A DNA stretch of 64,000 nt from JAPLUA01 sp964625855. Its GTDB lineage: Bacteria; Verrucomicrobiota; Verrucomicrobiia; Limisphaerales; UBA8199. The DNA is taken from NCBI GenBank assembly GCA_964625855.1, contig CAZVFC010000003.1:1-64000 (forward strand). Direction: 5' to 3'. This document shows, in pieces, positions 26,091 through 34,348 of this stretch. Each line of letters starts with the position of its first letter. Position 1 is the stretch's first letter. The position numbers and the translations under genes were made by a program. Below the pieces are notes generated by a model. It had not been told where the DNA came from and searched no databases. It worked only from the letters and a program-made list of their open reading frames with translations.

Positions 26091-26960
26091 CTATCTGTTG
26101 GCGGCTTGTTTGGCGGCAGCCGGCCGGCCAGGGTTCCCCAGACCAGGGGCGTTGGTCGAAATCACCAGACAGTAGATATTGCCGTCGAACTCCGTGCCCA
26201 GGGTGATGGCCCCGGGCTTGCCGAGCGTCTTGCTGTAAACGGCATAGACCTGGTTGACGGAGCCGTTATTGCCCTCGTCAATAGACACATAGTCGCCCCT
26301 GCCGCCTGGGCTGAGCCCGGTATTGACGCGCTTCCAGCCGTCATCCAATACCCATTGCGTGTCCGGCGCACCAAAGCTTGGGTCATCGTACTCGGACCCG
26401 GGCAGATAATCATTGATGCGGTTGTCCACGAGCAGGTAGAAGGTCGAGGGGCAATCCACCGTGACGGTGCAGGAGTAGTTTGTGTAGTGCCGAACATCCT
26501 GCAAGAACCAGACGTATTGCTGGCCATCGAGATAGCGTGGAAACCCGTTGGTCGCGTGCGAGTCCCTGGAAGCCTCAGTCTCGTCAGATCCAGCCTCGGA
26601 ACGAGCCGAACCGGCACCGTTAGCGGTCCGGTTTGTGCCACCATTGGTCGCCGGCGGGCTAGGTTCGCCCTTCATATAATCAAGACGGCCTGCCGAGTCG
26701 AATGTCGCCGGGCGCACCGTATGCAGGCGATTGCGAATCACGTGCACCCCGTTGCGGAACAGGTTGGTGCTGAGGGTGGCGGCCGGCAGCGTGATGGGTT
26801 CGCCGGACATATAGTCGGCGCCCGCACCGTCATCCTGCACGCTTACCACTCCCGCCCGCGCCAATCCCGTGTAGCCGTACAGAACCAAAATGGCCCCCAA
26901 CCACCAACCCCTCCGTGGCGGGTGCCTGCGAGCACGCTTCAAGGTCCGGCACTGCAGCAT
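26091..26960 (-). CDS. Secreted protein of unknown function, tandem paralogue 1
   Basis: From the ATG at 26960 the product is 289 residues, with an arginine-rich n-region and hydrophobic segment (WWLGAILVLYGYTGLARA). Residues ~40-90 (DYMSGEPITLPAATLSTNLF, VIRNRLHTVRPATFDSAGRL) and ~140-270 (YLDGQQYVWFLQDVRHYTNY, CPSTFYLLVDNRINDY, DTQWVLDDGWKRVNTG) are nearly identical to the gene next door. The Ser/Gly/Thr-rich linker between them differs. I do not recognise the family. The Trp- and Asp-rich C-terminal domain suggests a carbohydrate-binding or adhesive beta-sandwich, but this is inference. Confidence 0.8.
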   Translation of the reverse strand: MLQCRTLKRARRHPPRRGWWLGAILVLYGYTGLARAGVVSVQDDGAGADYMSGEPITLPAATLSTNLFRNGVHVIRNRLHTVRPATFDSAGRLDYMKGEPSPPATNGGTNRTANGAGSARSEAGSDETEASRDSHATNGFPRYLDGQQYVWFLQDVRHYTNYSCTVTVDCPSTFYLLVDNRINDYLPGSEYDDPSFGAPDTQWVLDDGWKRVNTGLSPGGRGDYVSIDEGNNGSVNQVYAVYSKTLGKPGAITLGTEFDGNIYCLVISTNAPGLGNPGRPAAAKQAANR

Positions 26961-27009
26961 TACGATAATCAGTCTGCGCCCGCGTTTACCGGAATGCACC
27001 AAATCTTAT

Positions 27010-27042
27010 GTCCCGGCCAGACCGGGACATTTGACCCTAACC
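27010..27042. promoter_or_regulatory. GGGACATTTG motif upstream of paralogue 1
   Basis: GTCCCGG (27010-27016) and CCGGGAC (27022-27028) form a 7-bp inverted repeat. It runs into GGGACATTTGACCCTAACC (27024-27042), which differs at one base from 26066-26084. The site is about 60 bases upstream of the ATG at 26960, in the gap between the paralogues, which fits an operator. Confidence 0.5.
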
Positions 27043-27053
27043 TCGAAGTCAGA

Positions 27054-27947
27054 CTATTTGCCTGCCGGCAGCTTCCGCGGTGACACGCCGCCCGGCGCTT
27101 TGTCCGCGCTGGCTGCCGCCACGGGATTGGTGGACACCACCAGACAATAGATGTTGCCGTCAAACTCAGTGCCCAGGCTTATGGACCCGGGTTGGCTGAG
27201 CGTCCTGGCATACACCGCATACACTTGGTTAATCGTGCCGTTGTTGCCCTCGTCAATACCCACGTAGTCGCCGCCGCAAGTCGGTGTCATCAGAGGAGTC
27301 AGGCCGGTGTTGACGCGTTTCCAGCCGTCGTCCAGGACCCATTGCGTGTCGGGTGGACCGAACGTTGGATCATCGTACTCCGAGCCGCGCGCAAAATCAT
27401 TGACGCGATTGTCCACGAGCAGGTAGAAGGTCGAGGGGCAATCCACGGTAACGGTGCAGGAGTAGTTGGTGTAATGCCGAACGTCCTGCAGGAACCAGAC
27501 ATACTGCTGGCCCTCAAGGTAGGCGGGGAAGCCATTCGCGCCACGGGGGCCTTGATGGCTCTTTGCACTTTCTTCGGTGGCAGCCGGCGGCTGCTTGTTT
27601 GTCCCGGAACCGTTGGCGCGCGCATCGGCACGGGCCTTGGCCAGCACCGAGCCCGGCTCACCCGGCCTGTGGCGGAGCCGGCCTGCGGCGTCGAAGACCG
27701 CCGGACGAGCGGTGTGTGAGCGGTTGCGGATCACCTGCGCGCCGTTCTGAAACAGATTCGAGCACAGTTGGGCGGCCGGCAGGGTGATGGGATCACCGGA
27801 CATGTAGTCAACACCCCTGCCCTGGTCCTGCACGCCCACCACCGCCGAGCGCGACCAACCCGCGCAGAACAGCAGCACTAACAACACAACGGCCAGCCTC
27901 ACACATGAGGCTGTGCTGGCATGCGCTGTGCGTCTTGGAAACGGCAT
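27054..27947 (-). CDS. Secreted protein of unknown function, tandem paralogue 2
   Basis: The product is 297 residues from the ATG at 27947; an ATG at 27962 and a GTG at 27986 are alternatives. The signal is LAVVLLVLLFCAGWSRSA. The two conserved blocks of paralogue 1 recur (DYMSGDPITLPAAQLCSNLF; YLEGQQYVWFLQDVRHYTNY; DTQWVLDDGWKRVNTG; EGNNGTINQVYAVYA), with a divergent hydrophilic linker at ~100-145. The pair arose by tandem duplication that included the upstream DNA. It is transcribed divergently from a sensor kinase/regulator pair, the usual arrangement for a regulated target. Function unknown. Confidence 0.8.
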   Translation of the reverse strand: MPFPRRTAHASTASCVRLAVVLLVLLFCAGWSRSAVVGVQDQGRGVDYMSGDPITLPAAQLCSNLFQNGAQVIRNRSHTARPAVFDAAGRLRHRPGEPGSVLAKARADARANGSGTNKQPPAATEESAKSHQGPRGANGFPAYLEGQQYVWFLQDVRHYTNYSCTVTVDCPSTFYLLVDNRVNDFARGSEYDDPTFGPPDTQWVLDDGWKRVNTGLTPLMTPTCGGDYVGIDEGNNGTINQVYAVYARTLSQPGSISLGTEFDGNIYCLVVSTNPVAAASADKAPGGVSPRKLPAGK

Positions 27948-28000
27948 ATCCTCACTGAACATGCCCCGGCGCGCGCCACAACGCACGAAGTTTTATGGCC

Positions 28001-28030
28001 CGGCTGGACAAGGACATTTGACCCTATGTC
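28001..28030. promoter_or_regulatory. GGACATTTGACCCTA motif in the divergent promoter region
   Basis: AGGACATTTGACCCTATGT at 28011-28029 matches the motif upstream of paralogue 1. The resemblance extends about 20 bases further on the low-coordinate side (TTTTATGGCCCGG against CTTATGTCCCGG). It lies between the divergent start of paralogue 2 and the sensor kinase ATG at 28079, so it could control both. Confidence 0.5.
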
Positions 28031-28078
28031 CACCCTCCGAGTATCCTGTTAGTATTCGATTGACTTGCGAAGGCCGTC

Positions 28079-29812
28079 ATGATCTTGACCCGACTCTGGA
28101 AGAAGTTGTTGCAGACCTATGCGCTGGCGTGGGTGGTGCTACTCCTCGGGCTTTGCCTCACGGCGGCCGTTGGCTGGAGCCTTTTTCGACAGGTCCGCGA
28201 GTTGGACCAGAACCGCTTCGACCGACAGGTGCGGCAGACCACTGAGGCGATCCGTGACCGAATCGAGAAATACCAGCTCGCCGTGACCTCATTGGCCGGC
28301 TTCGCCGCCTTGCGACCGCAGTTCACCCCGGCCGAATGGAACTTCCGGGTGCGGCTCTTGCAGCCGGAGAAGAACTACCCCGGCTTGCTCGAGCTCGGCA
28401 TGGCCGAGGCCAATACCAACGCCTCGCCGCCGCAGACCCCCGCCATGATGGTTGACGATCTTAACGAAGTCAGCGACGCCGGCTCCCCCCTTCGTCTCCT
28501 GCATGTGTGGGTCTGTCCCCCCTCGGCCTATGACGGCGTGAATCCGCGTTTCCTCACCGACCCGGCCATCGAGGACGCCGTGCGCACTGCCCTTCAGGCC
28601 AATACCCTCACTTATTGCTATCGTCGCGAGCTGTCAACGGAGGTCGCCGGCAGACTGGCGAACGGATTCACCATCTTTGCTCCCCTCCAGGTCGCGGCGG
28701 AGGAGACGCCGGGCAACTCGCCGCCCCCCTCCGACCGGCTCTTGCCCGCGACGCTGCCACCAGCCGGCCAAGGGGTGGTCTTCGGCTCCATTGAGCCCAA
28801 CCTTCTGCTCGCCAGCCTGTTCGGAACCGCACCGCGCGAGGTGGCGTTCGACCTCTTCAGTGGCGAGCCGCTCTCGTACAAAACCTGCTTGAATGCCGGC
28901 AGCTCGTCGCCGCCCTCGCTGCTGCCCGGTTTCAACCCCTACCGGCAGGCGAGGGTTCCGATCCGGTTTCACTCGCAGGAATGGGTGCTGCTGCTCTATA
29001 CGACCACACTGTTTGAAAGAGAATCCTCCCGTTACCGGCCCTGGACCGCCTTGGCGACCGGCACGACCCTGTCGGCTCTGATCGCGGCCTTGCTGTTGGT
29101 TCAAGTCCGCGCGCGTCTTCGCGTCGAAGGGGTTGCGGCCGAGCTCCGTTCTGCCTGCGAAGACCTGCAACGGGTGCAAAATGAACGCGAACGCATTGGG
29201 CGTGATCTGCACGATGGCGCCATCCAGTCGCTTTATGGCTTCCAGCTCGCACTCGGTCAGTTGGAACGAGCGCAGTCTCGCAACCCGAATGCCGCCCGCG
29301 ATATCCTGCGCGAATGCCGCGGCGCTCTCGACGCTCTCATCGCCGAGCTGCGCACTTTTATTGTGCAAAACCTGCCCGACGATGAAGACCCGGATCGCGT
29401 GGCCGACGCCGGCGTCGCGTTGCAGCAATTGGTACGCCGCTTTCAAAGCGCCGCCAGTGTGCCGATTGAACTGGTGCTTAAAGATTCACCGCCCACACCC
29501 CTCACGGTTGCCCAGCAGACACACCTCCGCCAGGTCGCCCAGGAAGCCATTAGCAACGGCCTTCGCCACGGTCGCGCGACTCATATGCAAGTGGCCCTCC
29601 TGCGCCAGGAGCGCAATCTGCAGCTCAGCGTCACAGATGACGGTGAAGGCTTTGATTCCACTCAAAGCCACGCCGGTTCCGGCCTTGCCAACATGCAGGC
29701 CCGCGCCGTGCAGCTCGGCGGCGCCTTGCGCATAGACAGTCGGCCGGGCTCCGGCACCAAAGTAATCCTGGACATCCCCCTAAAATCAGAAACTCCCGCC
29801 GCGCATGTCTAA
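28079..29812 (+). CDS. CHASE-type sensor histidine kinase, HisKA_3 class
   Basis: The 577-residue product has a first membrane segment at ~14-35, an extracytoplasmic sensor region to ~320 that resembles a CHASE domain (RIEKYQLAVTSLAGFAALRP), and a second membrane segment near 325-345 (ALATGTTLSALIAALLLVQV). The phosphoacceptor is His378 in RIGRDLHDGAIQSLYG, the NarX/DesK-type dimerisation motif. The ATPase domain shows the N box QEAISNGLRHGRA and G boxes DDGEGFD and GSGLANM. Its stop overlaps the regulator start by eight bases, so the two form a two-component pair. The signal is unknown. Confidence 0.92.
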   Translation: MILTRLWKKLLQTYALAWVVLLLGLCLTAAVGWSLFRQVRELDQNRFDRQVRQTTEAIRDRIEKYQLAVTSLAGFAALRPQFTPAEWNFRVRLLQPEKNYPGLLELGMAEANTNASPPQTPAMMVDDLNEVSDAGSPLRLLHVWVCPPSAYDGVNPRFLTDPAIEDAVRTALQANTLTYCYRRELSTEVAGRLANGFTIFAPLQVAAEETPGNSPPPSDRLLPATLPPAGQGVVFGSIEPNLLLASLFGTAPREVAFDLFSGEPLSYKTCLNAGSSSPPSLLPGFNPYRQARVPIRFHSQEWVLLLYTTTLFERESSRYRPWTALATGTTLSALIAALLLVQVRARLRVEGVAAELRSACEDLQRVQNERERIGRDLHDGAIQSLYGFQLALGQLERAQSRNPNAARDILRECRGALDALIAELRTFIVQNLPDDEDPDRVADAGVALQQLVRRFQSAASVPIELVLKDSPPTPLTVAQQTHLRQVAQEAISNGLRHGRATHMQVALLRQERNLQLSVTDDGEGFDSTQSHAGSGLANMQARAVQLGGALRIDSRPGSGTKVILDIPLKSETPAAHV

Positions 29813-30467
29813 ACCACCTCGAATCAGTGTGTTGCTCGTGGACGACCATCCGGTTGTCCGCATGGGCCTTCGTTTGATTGGAGACCTCGACCCAGCCATT
29901 AGAGTTGTCGGCGAGGCTACCACGGGAAAAGAGGCGCTGGCCGAAGCGCGCCGGCTGCGCCCCGACGTGGTCTTGCTCGACTACCGGCTGCCCGATGCCG
30001 GCGGGAATGAAATCTGTCGCCAGCTCAAGAGCGTTCTGCCCGAGGTGCATGTACTCTTCCTCTCGTCCTACGCCGCCGATACCACCACGGCCGCGGCGCT
30101 CGAGGCGGGAGCCGACGGCTACCTGCTCAAGGAGAACGACGCCCAGAAGATTGTGGATGCCATCCATTCCATTTGTCGGGGTGGCATGGTGATTGACCCG
30201 GCCATCGCGCGAGCTGCGGTGAGTCATCCCGCTGGTACCCCCAGCGCAGTGGCACAAATCGTCGCCCAACTCTCCGAGCAAGAGCGGCGAGTCCTCGCTG
30301 AGGTGGCCACAGGCAAAGCAGACAAGGATGTCGCCCTGGCGTTGGGGCTGGAGCCCAAAACCGTACGCAATTACCTTGCGCAAGTTTACCGTAAACTCAA
30401 CGTCCACTCGCGCGTCCAGGCGGTCCTCCTTTACCAGCAGACCACGCACAAGTCCCCTCCTGACTAA
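29805..30467 (+). CDS. NarL/FixJ-family response regulator
   Basis: The 220-residue product has a receiver domain (LLVDDHPVVRMGL) with the phosphorylated aspartate Asp59 in DVVLLDYRLPDAGG, the conserved Lys in YLLKEND, and a LuxR-type helix-turn-helix at ~150-212 (LSEQERRVLAEVATGKADKD, LGLEPKTVRNYLAQVYRKLN). It is translated from a start that overlaps the kinase gene. Its DNA target may be the GGACATTTG motif found before the neighbouring secreted genes; that link is inference. Confidence 0.94.
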   Translation: MSKPPRISVLLVDDHPVVRMGLRLIGDLDPAIRVVGEATTGKEALAEARRLRPDVVLLDYRLPDAGGNEICRQLKSVLPEVHVLFLSSYAADTTTAAALEAGADGYLLKENDAQKIVDAIHSICRGGMVIDPAIARAAVSHPAGTPSAVAQIVAQLSEQERRVLAEVATGKADKDVALALGLEPKTVRNYLAQVYRKLNVHSRVQAVLLYQQTTHKSPPD

Positions 30468-30611
30468 ACCCCGAGAGAATGCCGCGATAGTGACGGCGCC
30501 GGAATCTCACGAGGTTGGCGTTGTCCAAGCTCTCATGGGAGTATCTGCGAACCGAAACTGACTTTGCGCGCGATCACCAGGGGTCGGAGCTCTCGTTGGG
30601 CCCGGTTTCAG

Positions 30612-30818
30612 AATAGGGCCAACATCGCTTTCCACGGGCACGATCATCTCTACGCCAAGCAAGACCTCGACGGCACCGTCCTCGGCGGTTCGGGCTACCT
30701 GCGCGTAAAATTGTCCGCGGCCGAAGCAATGGTGGAACACCTCAACACCGCATCACCGGTCCCCGGCACCTCAATTTCTCAAAACGTCCCCTACCGCTAC
30801 ACGGTATTCCCACACTGA
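30612..30818 (+). pseudogene. C-terminal fragment of a metallophosphoesterase
   Basis: The frame reads NIAFHGHDHLYAKQDLDGTV and LGGSGYLRVKLSAAEAMVEH before its stop. GHDHLY is the late metal-binding motif of calcineurin-like phosphoesterases, and the sequence after it fits their C-terminus. The catalytic N-terminal domain is missing, and upstream sequence has no continuing match in any frame. The fragment also seems to have lost the stretch usually found between the DLDG and GGSGY segments. Confidence 0.6.
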
Positions 30819-30851
30819 ATGCGGATGGCAGAAAGCAGGGGTGATTGGGTT

Positions 30852-31146
30852 TTACGAGGTGCGGAGGCTCCTTCGCTGGCTGGGCGTGAGCGGGGGCAGC
30901 CGCACGGTGAATCTGCTGCCTTCTCCCAACTCGCTGGTTACGCCGATGGTGCCTCCGTGTGATCCTACGACGGCTTTGGTTATGGCCGGTCCGAGACCGG
31001 TGTGTCCGGCCAAGGTGGATCGGGCTTTGCCCACGCCGTAGAAGCGCTGGAAAATGTGCGAGAGATGTTCCAGGCCGATTCCCCGCCCGGTGTCGCTCAC
31101 GGTGAGAACGGCGGCATCCGCTTCAGGGGCGACCTTGACCGCTGGA
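30852..31146 (-). pseudogene. ATPase-domain fragment of a sensor histidine kinase
   Basis: The minus frame reads VKVAPEADAAVLTVSDTGRG, then IGLEHLSHIFQRFYGVGKAR, TGLGPAITKAVVGSHGGTI and SELGEGSRFTVRLPP. These are the G1, F and G2 boxes of a HATPase_c domain. The G2 box reads TGLGPAI where GLGLAI is normal. Nothing upstream supplies a dimerisation or sensor domain, so this is a truncated copy. Confidence 0.7.
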
Positions 31147-31299
31147 TGTCGCCGGGCCGGATGGCGGGCGGCCCCCTGGACGCGGCCCCGGCCCTGGCGT
31201 CGGCCCGCCGCCGGGCAAGGATCGCCAAAGCACGTCTGGCGGCGAGTATCGTCTTCTCATGAACAGGCCATTCCCGCAGAGGCCGCCCCGAAGCAAGGC

Positions 31300-31920
31300 C
31301 CCTACGATAATGGCCAGATGGACGCCGTCGTCGAAGTGGACATGCCGGGCAAGGTTGTCTGGGAATGGTGGTTCTCCGACCACGTCGTGCAAGATGTGGA
31401 CCCGGCAAAGCCCAACCACGTCGGCGCGGGCAAAGCCATTGCCGACCATCCCGACCGCATTGACATCAACCTGCCAGGCCGGCCGTTGAAGCGCGATTGG
31501 CTCCACTGCAATTCCGTGGACTGCAATCCCGACTTCGGCCACGTCGTCATCAACTCCGGCCAGGGCGAATTCCACGTGATTGACCGCTAAGGCACCTTCG
31601 TCGCTGGCGACCCGCAAACCAGCATCACCAAAGCCACCGGCCCTGCGGGCGATTTCCTTTACCGGTTCGGCGTCCGGCCCCGTATGGCCAGGGTGACCTG
31701 TCGCGCCTCCTCGAGAACTGGGACTCGGCAGACACCGGCCACAAGCAAATGGGGGGGCTCCTACCACGCCTCCTCGAGCACGTAGCCGCTCCCCTCGGAA
31801 CTAATCAGGTCGCCACGGGTTGCGTGTGGACGGAGTGCTCCTATCAAACCAACGGGGTCACCTGCTACCGCATCGAGTTCCCGCCTTTCGGCACCGGGTT
31901 CTATCGTCTGAAGAAGTAAC
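31300..31920 (+). pseudogene. Decayed aryl-sulfate-sulfotransferase-like gene
   Basis: The frame reads MDAVVEVDMPGKVVWEWWFS, ADHPDRIDINLPGRPLKRDW, LHCNSVDCNPDFGHVVINS and GQGEFHVID, the pattern of Arylsulfotran-type beta-propeller proteins. An in-frame TAA at 31588-31590 interrupts it; the same frame continues GTFVAGDPQTSITKATGPAG and DFLYRFG. A frameshift near 31675 then moves the match to YGQGDLSRLLENWDSADTGH. That frame runs open to TAA at 31920, ending in an unrelated-looking beta domain (WTECSYQTNGVTCYRIEFPP). So there is one nonsense change, one frameshift and possibly a fusion to another gene's C-terminus. Confidence 0.7.
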
Positions 31921-32034
31921 GTCCGTGGATGGACCGCTTCAAAGAAGCTTGGCGCCATCTTCCAGCAGGGATGTCCGCTATCGCCCGTTGACCGCCCGAA
32001 GCCGATTAGAACTCGGCGGGCGGGCGGCGCGGTC

Positions 32035-32667
32035 TTACTCGGGTTCCCAGGGCACCACCCACTTATACAAAGTGCTCTGGGCTTCGCCGTTCTCATCTTC
32101 CGGAGAGGAGTTCAGGTGCACCACCTCTTTGGGCTTGGCGCCCTTCATGTCGAAGTCGTCCGAGATGATGCGGGAGCCGGGTTTTAGTTTGGCGAGCTTG
32201 GGCATCAGGCGCACGTTCAACTCCGGCAGCAGGTAGAGGGTCACGACGGTGGCTTCCTGGAAGTCCAATTCGAAGATGTCGGCCTGTTTGATGGTGACGA
32301 GGTGCTCGACCTTGTTGGAACGTACGTTTGCCACCGACTCTTTGACGCGCTGCGGATCAATATCCACACCGACCGCCTTAATGCCGTATTTCTTGGCGGC
32401 GGCCACGACGATCCGCCCATCACCGCAGCCGAGATCATAAAGGATGTCGTTGGTCTTGATCTCGGCCATTTGCAGCATTCGGTCCACGACCTCGGGCCGG
32501 GTGGGGACAAAGACCACGTCGGGCTTCTTGAGCGGGACACTCGATTCGGGCGGGGCGCTGGCGGTGGTGTTGAGGGCATTGGTCTGGGCGAAGACCGTCC
32601 ACGTCAGGGTGGTCAGACAGAGCGCGGCGAGCAGCCGGTGCGGAATCGGGATTGAAGGTCTGTTCAT
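32035..32667 (-). CDS. Exported SAM-dependent methyltransferase-fold protein
   Basis: From the ATG at 32667 the product is 210 residues. It begins with a signal peptide (LLAALCLTTLTWTVFAQTNA) and then a class I methyltransferase domain: YDLGCGDGRIVVAAAKKYG is the AdoMet-binding motif I, VGVDIDPQRVKES motif II, and TVVTLYLLPELNVRLMPKL the later core, followed by GSRIISDDFDMKG. A methyltransferase behind a signal peptide is odd, since S-adenosylmethionine is cytoplasmic. Homologous layouts occur in several phyla, so the signal is probably real, but the substrate and cofactor supply are unclear. Confidence 0.85.
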   Translation of the reverse strand: MNRPSIPIPHRLLAALCLTTLTWTVFAQTNALNTTASAPPESSVPLKKPDVVFVPTRPEVVDRMLQMAEIKTNDILYDLGCGDGRIVVAAAKKYGIKAVGVDIDPQRVKESVANVRSNKVEHLVTIKQADIFELDFQEATVVTLYLLPELNVRLMPKLAKLKPGSRIISDDFDMKGAKPKEVVHLNSSPEDENGEAQSTLYKWVVPWEPE

Positions 32668-32852
32668 GGCAGTGTGTGCGGGTTCGCGGGAAAGTCGCAT
32701 TGATTCGCCCGATGTTCGCGGGCAGCGCGTTGACGTGAAACCATACCTGCGGTGCAGCACTATGCCACGGCCCGGCACAACTGCAAACAAAAGCTGGCGT
32801 ATCCGGCCTCACTCCCATTGCCATCCCGGCGCCTTCACCCTATGCTTGCGCC

Positions 32853-33266
32853 ATGAACGCATTCCCGGTCGGCGCCGACAAAGAAGTCCAACTCGCTCAA
32901 CGCATGGCCGCGCTGGGTGTGCGCGAGGCGGACCTCGAGGAGAGGTTCGTCCACTCGGGTGGTCACGGCGGCCAGAACGTCAACAAGACCGCCACCTGCG
33001 TCATGCTGGTGCATCGCCCGACGGGCTTGCAGGTCAAGTGCCAGGCTACCCGCCGTCAGGGGCTCAACCGTTTCCTGGCGCGTCGGCTCCTGCTCGACAA
33101 GATCGAGGAGCGGCGCACGGGCCGCATCGCCGCCGAGCGCGCGCGCGTCGAGAAGATCCGCCGCCAGAAACGCCGCCGCAGCCGCCGCGCCCAGCAGCGG
33201 ATGCTGGCGGACAAGGCGCACCACGCCGATAAGAAGGAAAGGCGGCGTCCCGTCAGAGGCGATTGA
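32853..33266 (+). CDS. ArfB-like peptidyl-tRNA hydrolase / release-factor-domain protein
   Basis: The 137-residue product has the release factor domain with the catalytic GGQ in FVHSGGHGGQNVNKTAT, then VMLVHRPTGLQVKCQATRR, and a long basic C-terminal tail (RRQKRRRSRRAQQRMLADK) typical of ArfB, which inserts into the empty mRNA channel of stalled ribosomes. Codon-recognition domains of RF1/RF2 are absent. It should rescue ribosomes on non-stop messages by hydrolysing peptidyl-tRNA. Its 3' end overlaps the convergent DMT transporter gene by 14 bases. Confidence 0.9.
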   Translation: MNAFPVGADKEVQLAQRMAALGVREADLEERFVHSGGHGGQNVNKTATCVMLVHRPTGLQVKCQATRRQGLNRFLARRLLLDKIEERRTGRIAAERARVEKIRRQKRRRSRRAQQRMLADKAHHADKKERRRPVRGD

Positions 33267-34176
33267 CGCTTTGCGCAGGGTCCGCTGCGGCTTCCCCGCA
33301 GGGCGGCCGCCGGACCTGCCGGGATAGGCCGAGGATCAGGCCGGCCACAATCGTGACGCTGCCCAGCAGCATGCCCCAATGGAGCTTTTCCCCAAGCCAG
33401 AGGGCGGCGAAGGCCACGCCGAACACCGACTGCGCAAAGATCGTGAGGGCGGCGAGGTTGACCGGGCATTCGCGGATGACGACAAACCACACGCTGTAGC
33501 CGATGGCGGTGCAAATGATGGCCAGGGCGAAGAGCAGGACCCAGGCTTGCACCGGCAGCGTGCGGGCTGCACGCAAGGTTTGCGGGCCGTCAATGAGCAG
33601 GTTGGCCGCGGTGCCCGCCACGAGCGACAGGGCGAGCATTTTCATCACGCTGGCGCGAAGGACAATCGGTTTGCCGATGACGGAGCAGGCGGCTTCGGCA
33701 ATGAAAGACGAGATGAAGATCAAGCTCGGCGCCAGACCGGTCCATTGAAAGTCTTCACGCCAGACGCCGTTCAGCAGGGCGACGCCGCACATGCCGAGGG
33801 CAAAGCCTCCCAGCCGCCGGGGACCGATGCTCTCGCGGAGGAACAGGGCCGCTGCCAGCGACGTGATTAGCGGTTCGACGGCCAGGAGCACGGCCGAGTT
33901 GCCAGCGGTGCCCAGGTGGTTGCCATAGACCTGGAGGCGCTGGCCCAGGACGAATACGAATAATCCCATGACACAGGTCCGAAGTAGGTCGCGTCCCTGC
34001 GGTGCGGGTCCGCGATACCACGGCCAGGCGGCCAGCAGGCAAAGCGCGGCCAGGCCGAAACGCAGCGTGACGATGCCGCCGCTCAGAAGGTGCGGGCCGA
34101 TGACCTTGTAGGCGCAATACACCCCCGCCCAAAAGAAGTTCATCAGCAGCAGTATTATCAAATATTTCGGCTTCAT
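33253..34176 (-). CDS. DMT/EamA-family membrane transporter
   Basis: The 307-residue product has about ten hydrophobic segments in two EamA halves (YLIILLLMNFFWAGVYCAYK; later LFALAIICTAIGYSVWFVVI). Each half ends in the family pattern of a small-residue-rich segment (SVLLAVEPLITSLAAALFL; FAQSVFGVAFAALWLGEKLH). Members export amino acids or other small metabolites; the substrate cannot be read from sequence. The gene is monocistronic as far as seen, convergent with the release-factor gene. Confidence 0.88.
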   Translation of the reverse strand: MKPKYLIILLLMNFFWAGVYCAYKVIGPHLLSGGIVTLRFGLAALCLLAAWPWYRGPAPQGRDLLRTCVMGLFVFVLGQRLQVYGNHLGTAGNSAVLLAVEPLITSLAAALFLRESIGPRRLGGFALGMCGVALLNGVWREDFQWTGLAPSLIFISSFIAEAACSVIGKPIVLRASVMKMLALSLVAGTAANLLIDGPQTLRAARTLPVQAWVLLFALAIICTAIGYSVWFVVIRECPVNLAALTIFAQSVFGVAFAALWLGEKLHWGMLLGSVTIVAGLILGLSRQVRRPPCGEAAADPAQSVNRL

Positions 34177-34348
34177 CCGTGTCTAAGCAAGCGGGCACAG
34201 AACCGTTTTCTGTGCCGAGTGGCAAGCTTCGAGTGGGCAAGGTCGTCGGAGCCCGCGGTTGACTTTGCCAGACCCGGCGCGATCACGGGCGAATATGTGC
34301 ATTTACACCTCCGTCAGAGTATGACTAGTCTTTGCGCCCTTAATTTTG

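Noticed and set aside
26073..27083. 336-codon plus-strand frame across paralogue 1
   Set aside because: Antisense to the conserved secreted protein, no domain or signal.
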